A stretch of DNA of 64,000 nt, from contig NC_014166.1 in NCBI RefSeq assembly GCF_000092245.1, forward strand, positions 434,001 through 498,000. The letters are read 5' to 3'. Positions 55,414 to 63,572 of this stretch are shown here, one piece after another. The stretch is from Arcobacter nitrofigilis DSM 7299 (lineage in GTDB: Bacteria > Campylobacterota > Campylobacteria > Campylobacterales > Arcobacteraceae). Within the stretch, counting starts at the first letter, position 1; each line of letters opens with the position of its first letter. The notes under the pieces were generated by a model. That model saw only the letters and a list, made by a program, of their open reading frames with translations. It searched no databases and was not told the DNA's origin. The position numbers and the translations under genes are program-made.

Positions 55414-56607
55414 TTAGAGTATATTCATAAAGAGTATGGTCATACCCCATCCAAAATAAACAACCATCCATAAAACCATTATAGATAAGGTATAATTACC
55501 TAGTTTTGTAACAGCTTTATCTTTTGTACCATCAAAAACACCTTGGTTTTTCCCAACTTTCCAAGCTAATGTTAGAAGGTAAGCAACTCCTACTCCTCCT
55601 AAAACTAAGAAAGTAAGTAAGAACATTACAATAGTAGGAATTTCTAAATTAACTGGATATTCATAAATACTATATCCCAGTTTTGCCATAATGTCAAATC
55701 TTATAAGTTCTCTCATAGCAGAGATTAATAAAGCAACAACAACTAATACTATAGTTGTAATATAACTATTACTGTTTTTCAAAATCATAAATAATAAAAC
55801 AACAACACCTATTACAATAGCGATAGATAATGGATGTAATAAATATCCAACTTGTAGCATCCATGCTACAAAGGCAACTGCACTTATAATTAAACCTACT
55901 ACTCCAATTTTTGTTCCAAGGCTTGCAGTATACTTTACAAATGTCTCACTAAAATCTTCCCTTGTACTTAAAAATCTACTATAGTTTTGTAAGAATAATC
56001 CAACAACTGGAATTGATAAACTTAACATAAAAATCAATCTTACAGTATCTACATTAAATGTCCATCCACTATTGTCAACTATTCCATTTGGTGCATACAT
56101 ATTCATCCAATCATTTGGCATAAGAGAAGTTACTGCAAAATTATGCATTAAAGTTCCTGCAAATATTAAAATTAGAAATGAAATAATACCTATTAGTTTT
56201 CCTCCACCTTGATTTTTCTTATTTGCAAAATAATACCAATAATAAAGAATATAACCAAGAACTAATGTATATATAAATATAAATACCCACATTCCAGATA
56301 ATGTATTTGTTACATACCAATTTGGATCATAAATAACTTGTGTAAATAGTAAAGGTGCAACCCCTAAAACTATAAGTATTGAAATACTTATTTTTCCTGT
56401 TTGGATTAAATGGGGTGTTAATATCTTCCAATTTTCATCACTTTTTTGTTTAAAAGTACCATATAATGAAAGTCCCATCGAACCTAATGCAAGAAAAACA
56501 AAGGCTGCATGTAATGCCCATGTTAAAACATACAGCACTTGGAATACTACTGGATAAAAAGGTACTCCTGCTGGATCTCTTAGAGCTAATAATATTGATG
56601 CGTCCAT
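55414..56607 (-). CDS. Membrane subunit paired with the CydA-like haem c protein
   Basis: This 397-residue protein has about nine or ten membrane helices and no obvious soluble domain. It is the second gene of a pair with the CydA-like protein, so it is probably the second oxidase subunit (CydB-like or CydA'-like). Candidate haem-binding histidines are H33 (TWALHAAF) and H155 (TLMHNFAV). The segments GVAPLLFTQVIYD and NTLSGMWVF look like bd-family helix ends. I cannot tell from the sequence alone whether it is CydB or a second CydA-type copy. It starts 8 bases after the first gene. Confidence 0.6.
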   Translation of the reverse strand: MDASILLALRDPAGVPFYPVVFQVLYVLTWALHAAFVFLALGSMGLSLYGTFKQKSDENWKILTPHLIQTGKISISILIVLGVAPLLFTQVIYDPNWYVTNTLSGMWVFIFIYTLVLGYILYYWYYFANKKNQGGGKLIGIISFLILIFAGTLMHNFAVTSLMPNDWMNMYAPNGIVDNSGWTFNVDTVRLIFMLSLSIPVVGLFLQNYSRFLSTREDFSETFVKYTASLGTKIGVVGLIISAVAFVAWMLQVGYLLHPLSIAIVIGVVVLLFMILKNSNSYITTIVLVVVALLISAMRELIRFDIMAKLGYSIYEYPVNLEIPTIVMFLLTFLVLGGVGVAYLLTLAWKVGKNQGVFDGTKDKAVTKLGNYTLSIMVLWMVVYFGWGMTILFMNIL

Positions 56608-56615
56608 AATTCCTC

Positions 56616-57953
56616 CTAATATTTCATTGATGCAAGATATTGGGCAATTGCATCAGTTTCGTTTTCTGGTAATTTTAATGTTGGCATGTATGGCATACCA
56701 CCTGCACCTATTGCATATAAAATAGACTTGATAGCTTCTTTATCCATACCTGCTAGTCTATCTTTAAGTGGTCTATATTTACCAGTTTTTTCTAAAGAGT
56801 GACAATTTGAACATGCCATTCTTGCTAAAAGTTTTCCAGCTTCATGTTTGTTTTCTTCTGTAATGACTTTTAAATTTTCTGGAACAAATGGATTAACTTG
56901 TAAAAGTCCTTTTTGGGCGATTATTGGAAGTTCACTTTTTATTCCTTTTCCTGGTACATCACGACTAATAATTTGATTTGAATAAATATATTGACCAGCA
57001 ACATAAGGTTTTCTCATAGATTCTCTTAGTTTCTCACCTGGCCATATTCCTGCAATTAATATTACAAAAACCATAACTCCTGCTAATGGTGTACTTATAA
57101 ATTGTGGTTTTACAATTGCAACTAAGAAATAAATAGAAAAAACAATTGTAAGAATAATTCTACTTTGGATAACATCTGCTTTTGTTATATTAAATACAGC
57201 ATGTGCATTGTCAGGTAGCGTTCCCATATACCACATAAAGAAGAATAGAACTAAAAATCCTCCAAGCATACTTATGTAACCCATTTTTTTAGTTAATTCA
57301 CGTGAAAGTTCTAGATTATCTTTTTTCATTGCACTTGAAATAATAAGTCCAATTACACCTGATAACATAATCATAAAACCAATTCTTAAAAACATATGTG
57401 GAAAAGTATTTATTCCAAAAAATGCATCACTTGCACTTCCTGTTGTATAATATTCTTGCGTCCCTGGCCACATCATAAAACTAATAATTCCAATAATTAA
57501 TGCTAAAGTACCAACTGAAGCCATTGCAAAAGAGAATGTAAGTTTTAAATGGGTTTTTTTATCAATTTTATCTATAAAGTAAACAAGAACAAAGACTCCT
57601 ATTACTTCAAAGACAAAAAAGACCCACTCAGTTGCCCAAACCCAAACAAAGTTATGTATTAGAGCACTAATACCCCTTGGACTTGCAGCAGTTGCCGTGT
57701 ACCAAATACCTGGACCGGTAATTGAACCTATTACATACGAAAAAATCAACAAAAACATACCGTATTTTTTCATATACGGATATAAATCAGTTCTATTTTC
57801 TTTATATGCTTTGTATGACAAATATGCAAATAGCATTGCTGCACCAACAGAAGTATGTGATGCTAAGATGTGTATAGTTCCTGTCATACCCATCATCCAA
57901 GCACTTCCGTATTCTGGAAAATAAAACAACGGAAATTGTCCTATAATATCCAT
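56616..57953 (-). CDS. Cytochrome bd-like subunit I with C-terminal haem c domain
   Basis: This 445-residue protein combines an N-terminal CydA-like membrane region (about eight or nine helices) with a C-terminal cytochrome c domain. CydA-like features are H28 and H33 in helix 1, a glutamate pair E109/E116 in helix 3 (ATEWVFFVFE), and a histidine in NTFPHMFLRIGF resembling CydA H186. The long Q-loop of quinol-oxidising CydA is absent. The haem motif CSNCH is at 381-385 with MPYMP as methionine candidates. Families of bd-superfamily proteins with such a fused haem c are known. It lies just after petABC, and cytochrome c may be its donor. Confidence 0.75.
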   Translation of the reverse strand: MDIIGQFPLFYFPEYGSAWMMGMTGTIHILASHTSVGAAMLFAYLSYKAYKENRTDLYPYMKKYGMFLLIFSYVIGSITGPGIWYTATAASPRGISALIHNFVWVWATEWVFFVFEVIGVFVLVYFIDKIDKKTHLKLTFSFAMASVGTLALIIGIISFMMWPGTQEYYTTGSASDAFFGINTFPHMFLRIGFMIMLSGVIGLIISSAMKKDNLELSRELTKKMGYISMLGGFLVLFFFMWYMGTLPDNAHAVFNITKADVIQSRIILTIVFSIYFLVAIVKPQFISTPLAGVMVFVILIAGIWPGEKLRESMRKPYVAGQYIYSNQIISRDVPGKGIKSELPIIAQKGLLQVNPFVPENLKVITEENKHEAGKLLARMACSNCHSLEKTGKYRPLKDRLAGMDKEAIKSILYAIGAGGMPYMPTLKLPENETDAIAQYLASMKY

Positions 57954-57978
57954 GTAGCCTCCTTAATTTAATTAGAGG

Positions 57979-58012
57979 TTAGTTTACTCTTAGTATGTTA
58001 ATTTAATGTTAG
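57979..58012. promoter_or_regulatory. TTAG/GTTA direct repeats upstream of the bd-like genes
   Basis: Half-sites TTAG at 57979 and 57990 and GTTA/GTTAG-type at 57998 and 58009 are spaced 11, 8 and 11 bases apart. Eleven-base direct repeats are typical of OmpR-family binding. They lie 26 to 59 bases before the CydA-like start, near the expected promoter. Related repeats occur at 26348-26384 and 54578-54597. Confidence 0.45.
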
Positions 58013-58060
58013 TTTTTGAAATTTTTGTAGTATTTAATATTAAGAAAATTTTTATATAAA

Positions 58061-58090
58061 AAAGGGGACTAATAAAAATTAGTCCCCTTT
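58061..58090 (-). terminator. Strong terminator after petC
   Basis: Perfect 13-base arms (58061-58073 and 58078-58090) with an AAAA loop are followed on the minus strand by a U run. It lies 22 bases beyond the petC stop and separates the pet operon from the bd-like pair. Confidence 0.9.
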
Positions 58091-58111
58091 GAGTTAAATA
58101 AAAGATGATGC

Positions 58112-59140
58112 TTAGTGCATCTCTCTCCATTGTTTAGATTTCCATAACCAAGCGAAAATAGCGAAGATAACTAAATAAATTAAGAATTTAGGTCCCAACT
58201 CTTCTCTTTGTGCTTTTTTAGAATCACCAACTTTTTCTAAATAACCAACAACTTGTTTTTCAGATGCTTGCGTTAAACCAACTCTTGGCATAGCAGTACC
58301 TTCTAAATGTTTTTGAGGATCATTTACAAATTCATGGATATATTTAGCTCCTCTTGATTTAATGTATTGAGATAAATCAGGTGGTACTTTACCCATGTAT
58401 GTTTTGATATTTGCGTCAGGAGTAAATGCTTGCATAGTTCCTTTTTGCATATCTCCATATTTAATAGAGTGACATCTTTGACAAGCATTATGAAATACTT
58501 CTTTATCTGTCATAGTTTTAGGTGCAATTGATTCTAAGTATGCAACTATATCAGCTAGTTCTTGTGGTTGCATCCAATCGAAACCTGGCATTGGGTGAAC
58601 TCTTCCATCAACAAATTTATGAGTAACTTTAGAAGCTCTTGCAGGATTCATAATAAATCCAACTAGATAATCTTTAGTATATAATTTTCCAGCAGTACCT
58701 AAATCAGGTGGAACTACACCATAAGCTGCAGCTGCACTTGCATTATCCATTACAGGAGGAAAACCTTTTGATTCAATAGAGTGACAAGCAGTACAGTTAC
58801 TAGTAACTAATACTTCACCATTTGCAACATTACCTTTATCCGCAATTGCTGCTTTTGCACTTGCCCAAAATGCATTTGTATCTTTTTCAAATTTTTCAGC
58901 ATTTGCTAAATCTGTTTTTGCTGATTTTATTGCTTTTTCTTTACCTGCTTTTTCTGCTTCTTCTAATGCTACTTTTGCTTTTTCAACATTTTCAGCATCA
59001 GTCACTTTATCAGCTTGAGGAAAGTTATAATTTGGTGCATCAACATGTGGGTGCATCTTTGAATGTGCAAAGGGCTCAACAAGATAATAAGTTAATAATG
59101 TTAAAGAAACAACTACTGCTAATATTTTTAATTCTCTCAT
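58112..59140 (-). CDS. petC: Di-haem cytochrome c subunit of the bc1-type complex
   Basis: This 342-residue protein is the c-type cytochrome of the Campylobacterota bc1 complex. It has an N-terminal membrane helix (about 5-22), haem motifs CTACH (116-120) and CQRCH (220-224), and a C-terminal membrane helix (about 320-337). Unusually, residues about 47-104 form a charged, Ala/Lys/Glu-rich helical insert between the signal and the first haem. Two haems on a single subunit, not one-haem cytochrome c1, are the rule in this phylum. It overlaps petB by 4 bases. Confidence 0.9.
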   Translation of the reverse strand: MRELKILAVVVSLTLLTYYLVEPFAHSKMHPHVDAPNYNFPQADKVTDAENVEKAKVALEEAEKAGKEKAIKSAKTDLANAEKFEKDTNAFWASAKAAIADKGNVANGEVLVTSNCTACHSIESKGFPPVMDNASAAAAYGVVPPDLGTAGKLYTKDYLVGFIMNPARASKVTHKFVDGRVHPMPGFDWMQPQELADIVAYLESIAPKTMTDKEVFHNACQRCHSIKYGDMQKGTMQAFTPDANIKTYMGKVPPDLSQYIKSRGAKYIHEFVNDPQKHLEGTAMPRVGLTQASEKQVVGYLEKVGDSKKAQREELGPKFLIYLVIFAIFAWLWKSKQWREMH

Positions 59141-60387
59141 ACGTCACCCCTTTTCTTAGCATCCGATTTTGTAATTAATGGTAGCGATAAGAATAATAAA
59201 ATAAATGATACCATAGCTACAAATCCTAGGTATGTAAATATTCCTTGTGGAGGTAATTTACCTAGAGCAGTTAATGCAATTAAATCTATCATTAAAATCC
59301 AGAACCAAATAAAGAATTTAGGTCTTTTATGTGCTGGTAAAATTTTTGGATCTCTATCCAAAAATGGCAATAACAAGAATATAACATTTGCAAATCCAAA
59401 TGCCATTAATCCAATATCTCCTGCTTTTAAAGAACCAACATTAAAAATAGAACCTCTTAATACTTCATATGACCATAAGAAATACCACTCAGGGTAAATG
59501 TGAGTTGGAGTAACCATATTATCTGCAGGATCAAAGTTAACTGGATCCATTGCAAAGTCATAGTGGAAGAAGACTAAGTAAAAGTAGAATATAAAGAAAA
59601 TTCCCATAACTGCTAAATCTTTAGAGATAAATACAGGCCAGAAAGGAATAACTTTTGACTCTTTTTTATTTCCAGAAAGGTATTTTTCAGCTTCAGCATC
59701 AAAATCTAACTCTTCTGAATCTTGATTATTAACATGAGGAACTCTTAAAGTATAGAAGTGTAATGCAATTATTCCCATAATAACAACAGGTAATAAAAAT
59801 ACATGTAGCATAAAGAATCTAGTTAATGTAGCATCAGCAACATTAAAGTCACCTCTAATCCATACAACAAGGGCATCTCCAATAAAAGGAATACCACCAA
59901 ATAAGTTGGTAATAACCATTGCAGCCCAATAAGACATTTGTCCCCAAGGTAACATATATCCAGAGAATCCAGCAGCACTGAATGTCATAAATAATAACAT
60001 ACCAGAAATCCAAATCATTTCTCTTCCTTGTTTATAAGAACCATAATAGATACCTGTAAACATATGAATATAAATAATTAAGAATACAACTGATGCAGCA
60101 ACTGCATGCATATGTCTAAATAGCCAACCGAATTTAACTTCTTGCATAATTGTATAATTTACAGAATCAAAAGCTAAATGAATATCTGGTTTGTAATACA
60201 TCATCAAGAAGATTCCTGAGATAATTAAAATACCAAATGTTGTTGCTAAAAGAACACCCATTGCCCATAGAAAGTTTATATCTTTTGGAATCCAATATTC
60301 AGTCATCATAACTTTATTGAATGCTGTAAGATTTAATCTTTGATCTAACCACTCACCAACTGAGTTTGCTTTTTCAAATTTTGCCAT
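59137..60387 (-). CDS. petB: Cytochrome b subunit of the bc1-type complex
   Basis: This quinol-oxidising membrane subunit has 416 residues and about eight helices. Haem b histidines are in FRHMHAVAASV and the HVFLLPVVIMGIIALHFY helix, and the Qo motif PEWYFLWSYEVLR is intact. It is a single-chain, full-length cytochrome b, not split as in cyanobacteria. It lies 12 bp after the Rieske gene and overlaps petC by 4 bases. Confidence 0.95.
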   Translation of the reverse strand: MAKFEKANSVGEWLDQRLNLTAFNKVMMTEYWIPKDINFLWAMGVLLATTFGILIISGIFLMMYYKPDIHLAFDSVNYTIMQEVKFGWLFRHMHAVAASVVFLIIYIHMFTGIYYGSYKQGREMIWISGMLLFMTFSAAGFSGYMLPWGQMSYWAAMVITNLFGGIPFIGDALVVWIRGDFNVADATLTRFFMLHVFLLPVVIMGIIALHFYTLRVPHVNNQDSEELDFDAEAEKYLSGNKKESKVIPFWPVFISKDLAVMGIFFIFYFYLVFFHYDFAMDPVNFDPADNMVTPTHIYPEWYFLWSYEVLRGSIFNVGSLKAGDIGLMAFGFANVIFLLLPFLDRDPKILPAHKRPKFFIWFWILMIDLIALTALGKLPPQGIFTYLGFVAMVSFILLFLSLPLITKSDAKKRGDV

Positions 60388-60399
60388 TTTAGTTCCTTA

Positions 60400-60906
60400 C
60401 TACGCTTCTGTTGCTACAAAAGCAGCAATTTTTTTGTATTCGGGACTAGATTCACCTAAAACAACTTTAGTACCTTCTAATTTAAATGGAGGCACATCAA
60501 GTGGTCTTGGTGGTGGTCCAAATATATTTTTAGCACTGGCATTGTACTCTCCACCGTGACAGGCACATTTCCATACATCTTTCTTCCATGCAGGAATACA
60601 TCCTAAATGTGTACATAATCCAATAGCAATGATAAATCTATCACTTCCTACTATTAAATCTCTTTTTGATTGATCCATATCTGATGTTTTTTTAAGAACA
60701 AATACTGGTTTACCTCTCCATACGAAAGTTTCTGGTTCACCTGCTTTTATAGTAGATAAATCTACAGTTGTAAATCCACCAGCTAAAACGCTAGGAAGTG
60801 GATCCCATGCTTGTTTCATTCCAACAAGCGCAGCAGCACCACCTACTGCAGCAACTGCAGCAAATGAATAACCAATAAAATCTCGTCTATTAGTTTCGTT
60901 AGACAT
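60400..60906 (-). CDS. petA: Rieske iron-sulfur subunit
   Basis: This 168-residue protein has a twin-arginine-type N-terminus (NRRDFIG) and one membrane helix. Rieske cluster ligands are C98 and H100 (CTHLGC) and C114 and H117 (CACHGG), with C103 and C116 as the disulfide pair. It heads the petABC operon. The ATG has a GGAAACC-type ribosome-binding site. Confidence 0.95.
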   Translation of the reverse strand: MSNETNRRDFIGYSFAAVAAVGGAAALVGMKQAWDPLPSVLAGGFTTVDLSTIKAGEPETFVWRGKPVFVLKKTSDMDQSKRDLIVGSDRFIIAIGLCTHLGCIPAWKKDVWKCACHGGEYNASAKNIFGPPPRPLDVPPFKLEGTKVVLGESSPEYKKIAAFVATEA

Positions 60907-60938
60907 AATTTGGTTTCCTTTTAAAATAAAATCTTCCC

Positions 60939-60944
60939 ATTATA
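60939..60944 (-). promoter_or_regulatory. -10 element of petABC
   Basis: TATAAT on the minus strand lies 33 bases before the petA start. The call rests on sequence and position only. Confidence 0.5.
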
Positions 60945-61040
60945 TTTAAACATGTCTTAATTTTTTATGACTAAAATCAAAACTAAGGTATAAAATAGCA
61001 AATTGTCTCGTATTTACACAAAAATTGAGGTATATTGAGC

Positions 61041-61066
61041 TTCTAAGGTTGAAAACAACCTTAGAA
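61041..61066. terminator. Hairpin after thrC
   Basis: Perfect 11-base arms (61041-61051 and 61056-61066) with an AAAA loop lie 19 bases beyond the thrC stop. No U tract follows on the minus strand, so termination strength is uncertain. Confidence 0.55.
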
Positions 61067-61084
61067 TTATAAGTTTTAGTTATA

Positions 61085-62563
61085 TTATTTTGAGATAAAT
61101 TCGATTATTTTAGATTCTATTTTTTCTTTTTCTACTACTTCATCATGTAGAATTTTTGAGTTAAATAATTCTGAAATTGAATCAGGAATTTTCACATTAC
61201 AAGTTTTAGAAATATTTTCTAAAGCAGTTTTATCATCATATTTTTCATTATTTTGAGAAATAGCATTTAGAACTGTTGGTGAGAATTTTGTCCACTCAGC
61301 AGTTGAATACATAACTGTTTTTAACTCTTTTTCTTTTAAAGTTTCATATGCTTTCAAACAAGTTGCAGTATGGGGATCCATAATATAATCTTTATCGATA
61401 TATTTTTTTATAATGTTTATTCCGTATTCATCATCTGAGTTTACAGCAGAAAAATATTTTTGAAGTTCTTTAGTCTCTTCTTGTGTCATTTCAAAAAATA
61501 AATTTTCATTTAATGATTCCATTAATTCTTTTGTTCTTTTAGCTCCATAAAGACTATAAATAACTCTTTCAATATTTGAAGATTTAAGGATATCCATTGC
61601 TGGAGATTTTGTAAGTTGTAACTCTTTTCCTCTAATATCATAAATACCTGTATTAATCCATTGAGTTAAGATATTATTTTCATTTGAGGCAACTAAGAGT
61701 TTTTCGATTGGTACACCCATATTTAGTGCATAAAATCCACCTAAAACATTTCCGAAGTTTCCACTTGGAACTACTAAGTAAATTTTTTCTCCAAATGTTA
61801 TTTCATTTTGTTTTAATAATTGAATATATGACCAAAAGTGATAAATGATTTGGAATATAATTCTTCCAAAATTTACAGAGTTTGCAGCACTCAGTTTTAT
61901 ACCATCTTTTTCTAGTTCATCTTTAAATGTATTTGAGGCAAGAAGTCTTTTTAATGCTGTTTGTGCATCATCAAAATTTCCTTTTATCCCGATTACTTTT
62001 AAGTTTGCTCCATCTTCTGTAACCATTTGAAGTCTTTGTACATCACTAGTACCTCCACTTGGATAAAGACAAGCCACTTGAATATTATCTTTATTTTTAA
62101 AAGTATTTAAGGCAGCTGGTCCTGTATCACCAGAAGTTGCAGCTAAAATTAAATATTTTTCATCTTTGCTTTTTGCTATTGAACTTAATATTGAACCAAA
62201 AGGTTGTAGTGCCATATCCTTAAAAGCTCTTGTAGGTCCATGATATTGTTCATGTACAAATAAGTCATTTTCTATTTTAACTACAGGACAAGGATTTGAA
62301 GCATCATCAAAGTTATCATATAAATCTAAAGCTTTTTTTATTTCACTTTCATCTATATCAATATCAAAAGCTTTAAGTATGTCATATGCTAATTCTTTAT
62401 AGCTTGAGTTTATATGATTTTGTAAAAAGTCATCTTCAAGTTTTGGCAAACTTTTGGGTACATAAAGTCCTCCAAAAGAAGCACTCGGGCTTAAAATTGC
62501 TTCACTAAAACTTACTTCTTTAGCTTTAACTCCATCATTTCCTCTTGTTTCTATAAAATTCAT
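61085..62563 (-). CDS. thrC: Threonine synthase ThrC
   Basis: ThrC converts O-phosphohomoserine to threonine with pyridoxal phosphate. It has 492 residues, the long form. The PLP lysine is K115 in PTRAFKDMAL, and the phosphate-binding glycine segment VPSGNFGNVLGG follows. It lies 14 bases after argB on the minus strand, with thrB elsewhere in the window (30132-31013). Confidence 0.95.
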   Translation of the reverse strand: MNFIETRGNDGVKAKEVSFSEAILSPSASFGGLYVPKSLPKLEDDFLQNHINSSYKELAYDILKAFDIDIDESEIKKALDLYDNFDDASNPCPVVKIENDLFVHEQYHGPTRAFKDMALQPFGSILSSIAKSKDEKYLILAATSGDTGPAALNTFKNKDNIQVACLYPSGGTSDVQRLQMVTEDGANLKVIGIKGNFDDAQTALKRLLASNTFKDELEKDGIKLSAANSVNFGRIIFQIIYHFWSYIQLLKQNEITFGEKIYLVVPSGNFGNVLGGFYALNMGVPIEKLLVASNENNILTQWINTGIYDIRGKELQLTKSPAMDILKSSNIERVIYSLYGAKRTKELMESLNENLFFEMTQEETKELQKYFSAVNSDDEYGINIIKKYIDKDYIMDPHTATCLKAYETLKEKELKTVMYSTAEWTKFSPTVLNAISQNNEKYDDKTALENISKTCNVKIPDSISELFNSKILHDEVVEKEKIESKIIEFISK

Positions 62564-62577
62564 ATTAGTCCTTACTT

Positions 62578-63477
62578 TTAGTCATTTAATAATTTTTCTA
62601 AATTTATTCCATTATTTGGATTATCTTTTCTTACAAATTGTGTACCAATTCCATCGCTTGTAAATAGCTCAAGAATAATAGAATGCTCAACTCTTCCATC
62701 TATTATGTGAGCTTTATTTACTCCATTGTAAATAGCGTCTATACAAGAGTCAACTTTTGGAATCATACCACCTGCTATTGTTCCATCTTCTTTGTAAGCT
62801 TCAACATCTGATTTATCTAATGAGTTTAATAGGTTTTTATCTTTGTCTAATACTCCTACAATATCTGTTAAGAATAAAACTTTTTGTGCTCCAAGTGCAA
62901 TAGCTATTTTACTAGCTGCCACATCTGCATTTATATTAAATCCAGGGTGACCAGGTTCTTTAGCATCTGCAATTGGTGCAATAACTGGAACAAAACCTTC
63001 ATTTATAAGATTTGTAATCATTTTTCCATTTATCTCAGTAATAACACCTGTATATCCAAACTTACCACCATCTTTTGCTTGGGCTTTAATAATAGAAGAA
63101 TCTTTTCCAGAAATACCTATGGCTTTTGCACCATGGTGATTTAATAGTGAAGTTATGTTTTTATTAATCTCTCCACTTAAAACCATTTCCACAACTCTCA
63201 TACTATCAGCACAAGTTACCCTATGTCCATCAATAAATTCAGAGTGAATCTCAAGTTTTTTCAGTAATTCAGAAATTCTAGCTCCTCCACCATGTACGAT
63301 TACAGGTTTGATTCCTACAAGTGAAAGTAGGGCTATATCTTGGGCAAATTTTTCTTGTAAAGCAGGAGAAGTTTGTGCACTTCCACCATATTTGATAACA
63401 ATTATTTTTCCATAAAACTTTTTGATATATGGTATGGCTTCGAGTAATGTTTCTACAGTTGTATTTTTTATTTGCAT
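62578..63477 (-). CDS. argB: Acetylglutamate kinase ArgB
   Basis: ArgB phosphorylates N-acetylglutamate in arginine synthesis. It has 299 residues. The N-terminal VIKYGGSAQ, the PVIVHGGGARISELL glycine-rich segment and VLFLTDIVGVLD and GGMIPKVDSC blocks are intact. Feedback-type ArgB enzymes have an N-terminal extension similar to the ETLLEAIPYIKKFYGK start. It heads the argB-thrC run, divergent from addA. Confidence 0.95.
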   Translation of the reverse strand: MQIKNTTVETLLEAIPYIKKFYGKIIVIKYGGSAQTSPALQEKFAQDIALLSLVGIKPVIVHGGGARISELLKKLEIHSEFIDGHRVTCADSMRVVEMVLSGEINKNITSLLNHHGAKAIGISGKDSSIIKAQAKDGGKFGYTGVITEINGKMITNLINEGFVPVIAPIADAKEPGHPGFNINADVAASKIAIALGAQKVLFLTDIVGVLDKDKNLLNSLDKSDVEAYKEDGTIAGGMIPKVDSCIDAIYNGVNKAHIIDGRVEHSIILELFTSDGIGTQFVRKDNPNNGINLEKLLND

Positions 63478-63506
63478 AATTTTAAAACCTTGTTAAAAAG
63501 TGAGGC

Positions 63507-63512
63507 ATTATA
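63507..63512 (-). promoter_or_regulatory. -10 element of argB
   Basis: TATAAT on the minus strand (63512 to 63507) lies 30 bases before the argB ATG. A second TATAAT on the plus strand serves addA, so the intergenic region appears to hold back-to-back promoters. Confidence 0.5.
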
Positions 63513-63533
63513 CAACAAACTTTCTTTTTGTAA

Positions 63534-63539
63534 TATAAT
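63534..63539 (+). promoter_or_regulatory. -10 element of addA
   Basis: TATAAT lies 34 bases before the ATG at 63573. Position and sequence fit a plus-strand sigma-70 promoter. Confidence 0.5.
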
Positions 63540-63572
63540 GCAATATTTGGTAGATTTTTAGTATCATTTTTT

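Noticed and set aside
58822-59178. 118-codon Leu-rich ORF opposite petC
   Set aside because: It mirrors the Ala/Lys/Glu-rich helix of PetC and has no start context or family features.
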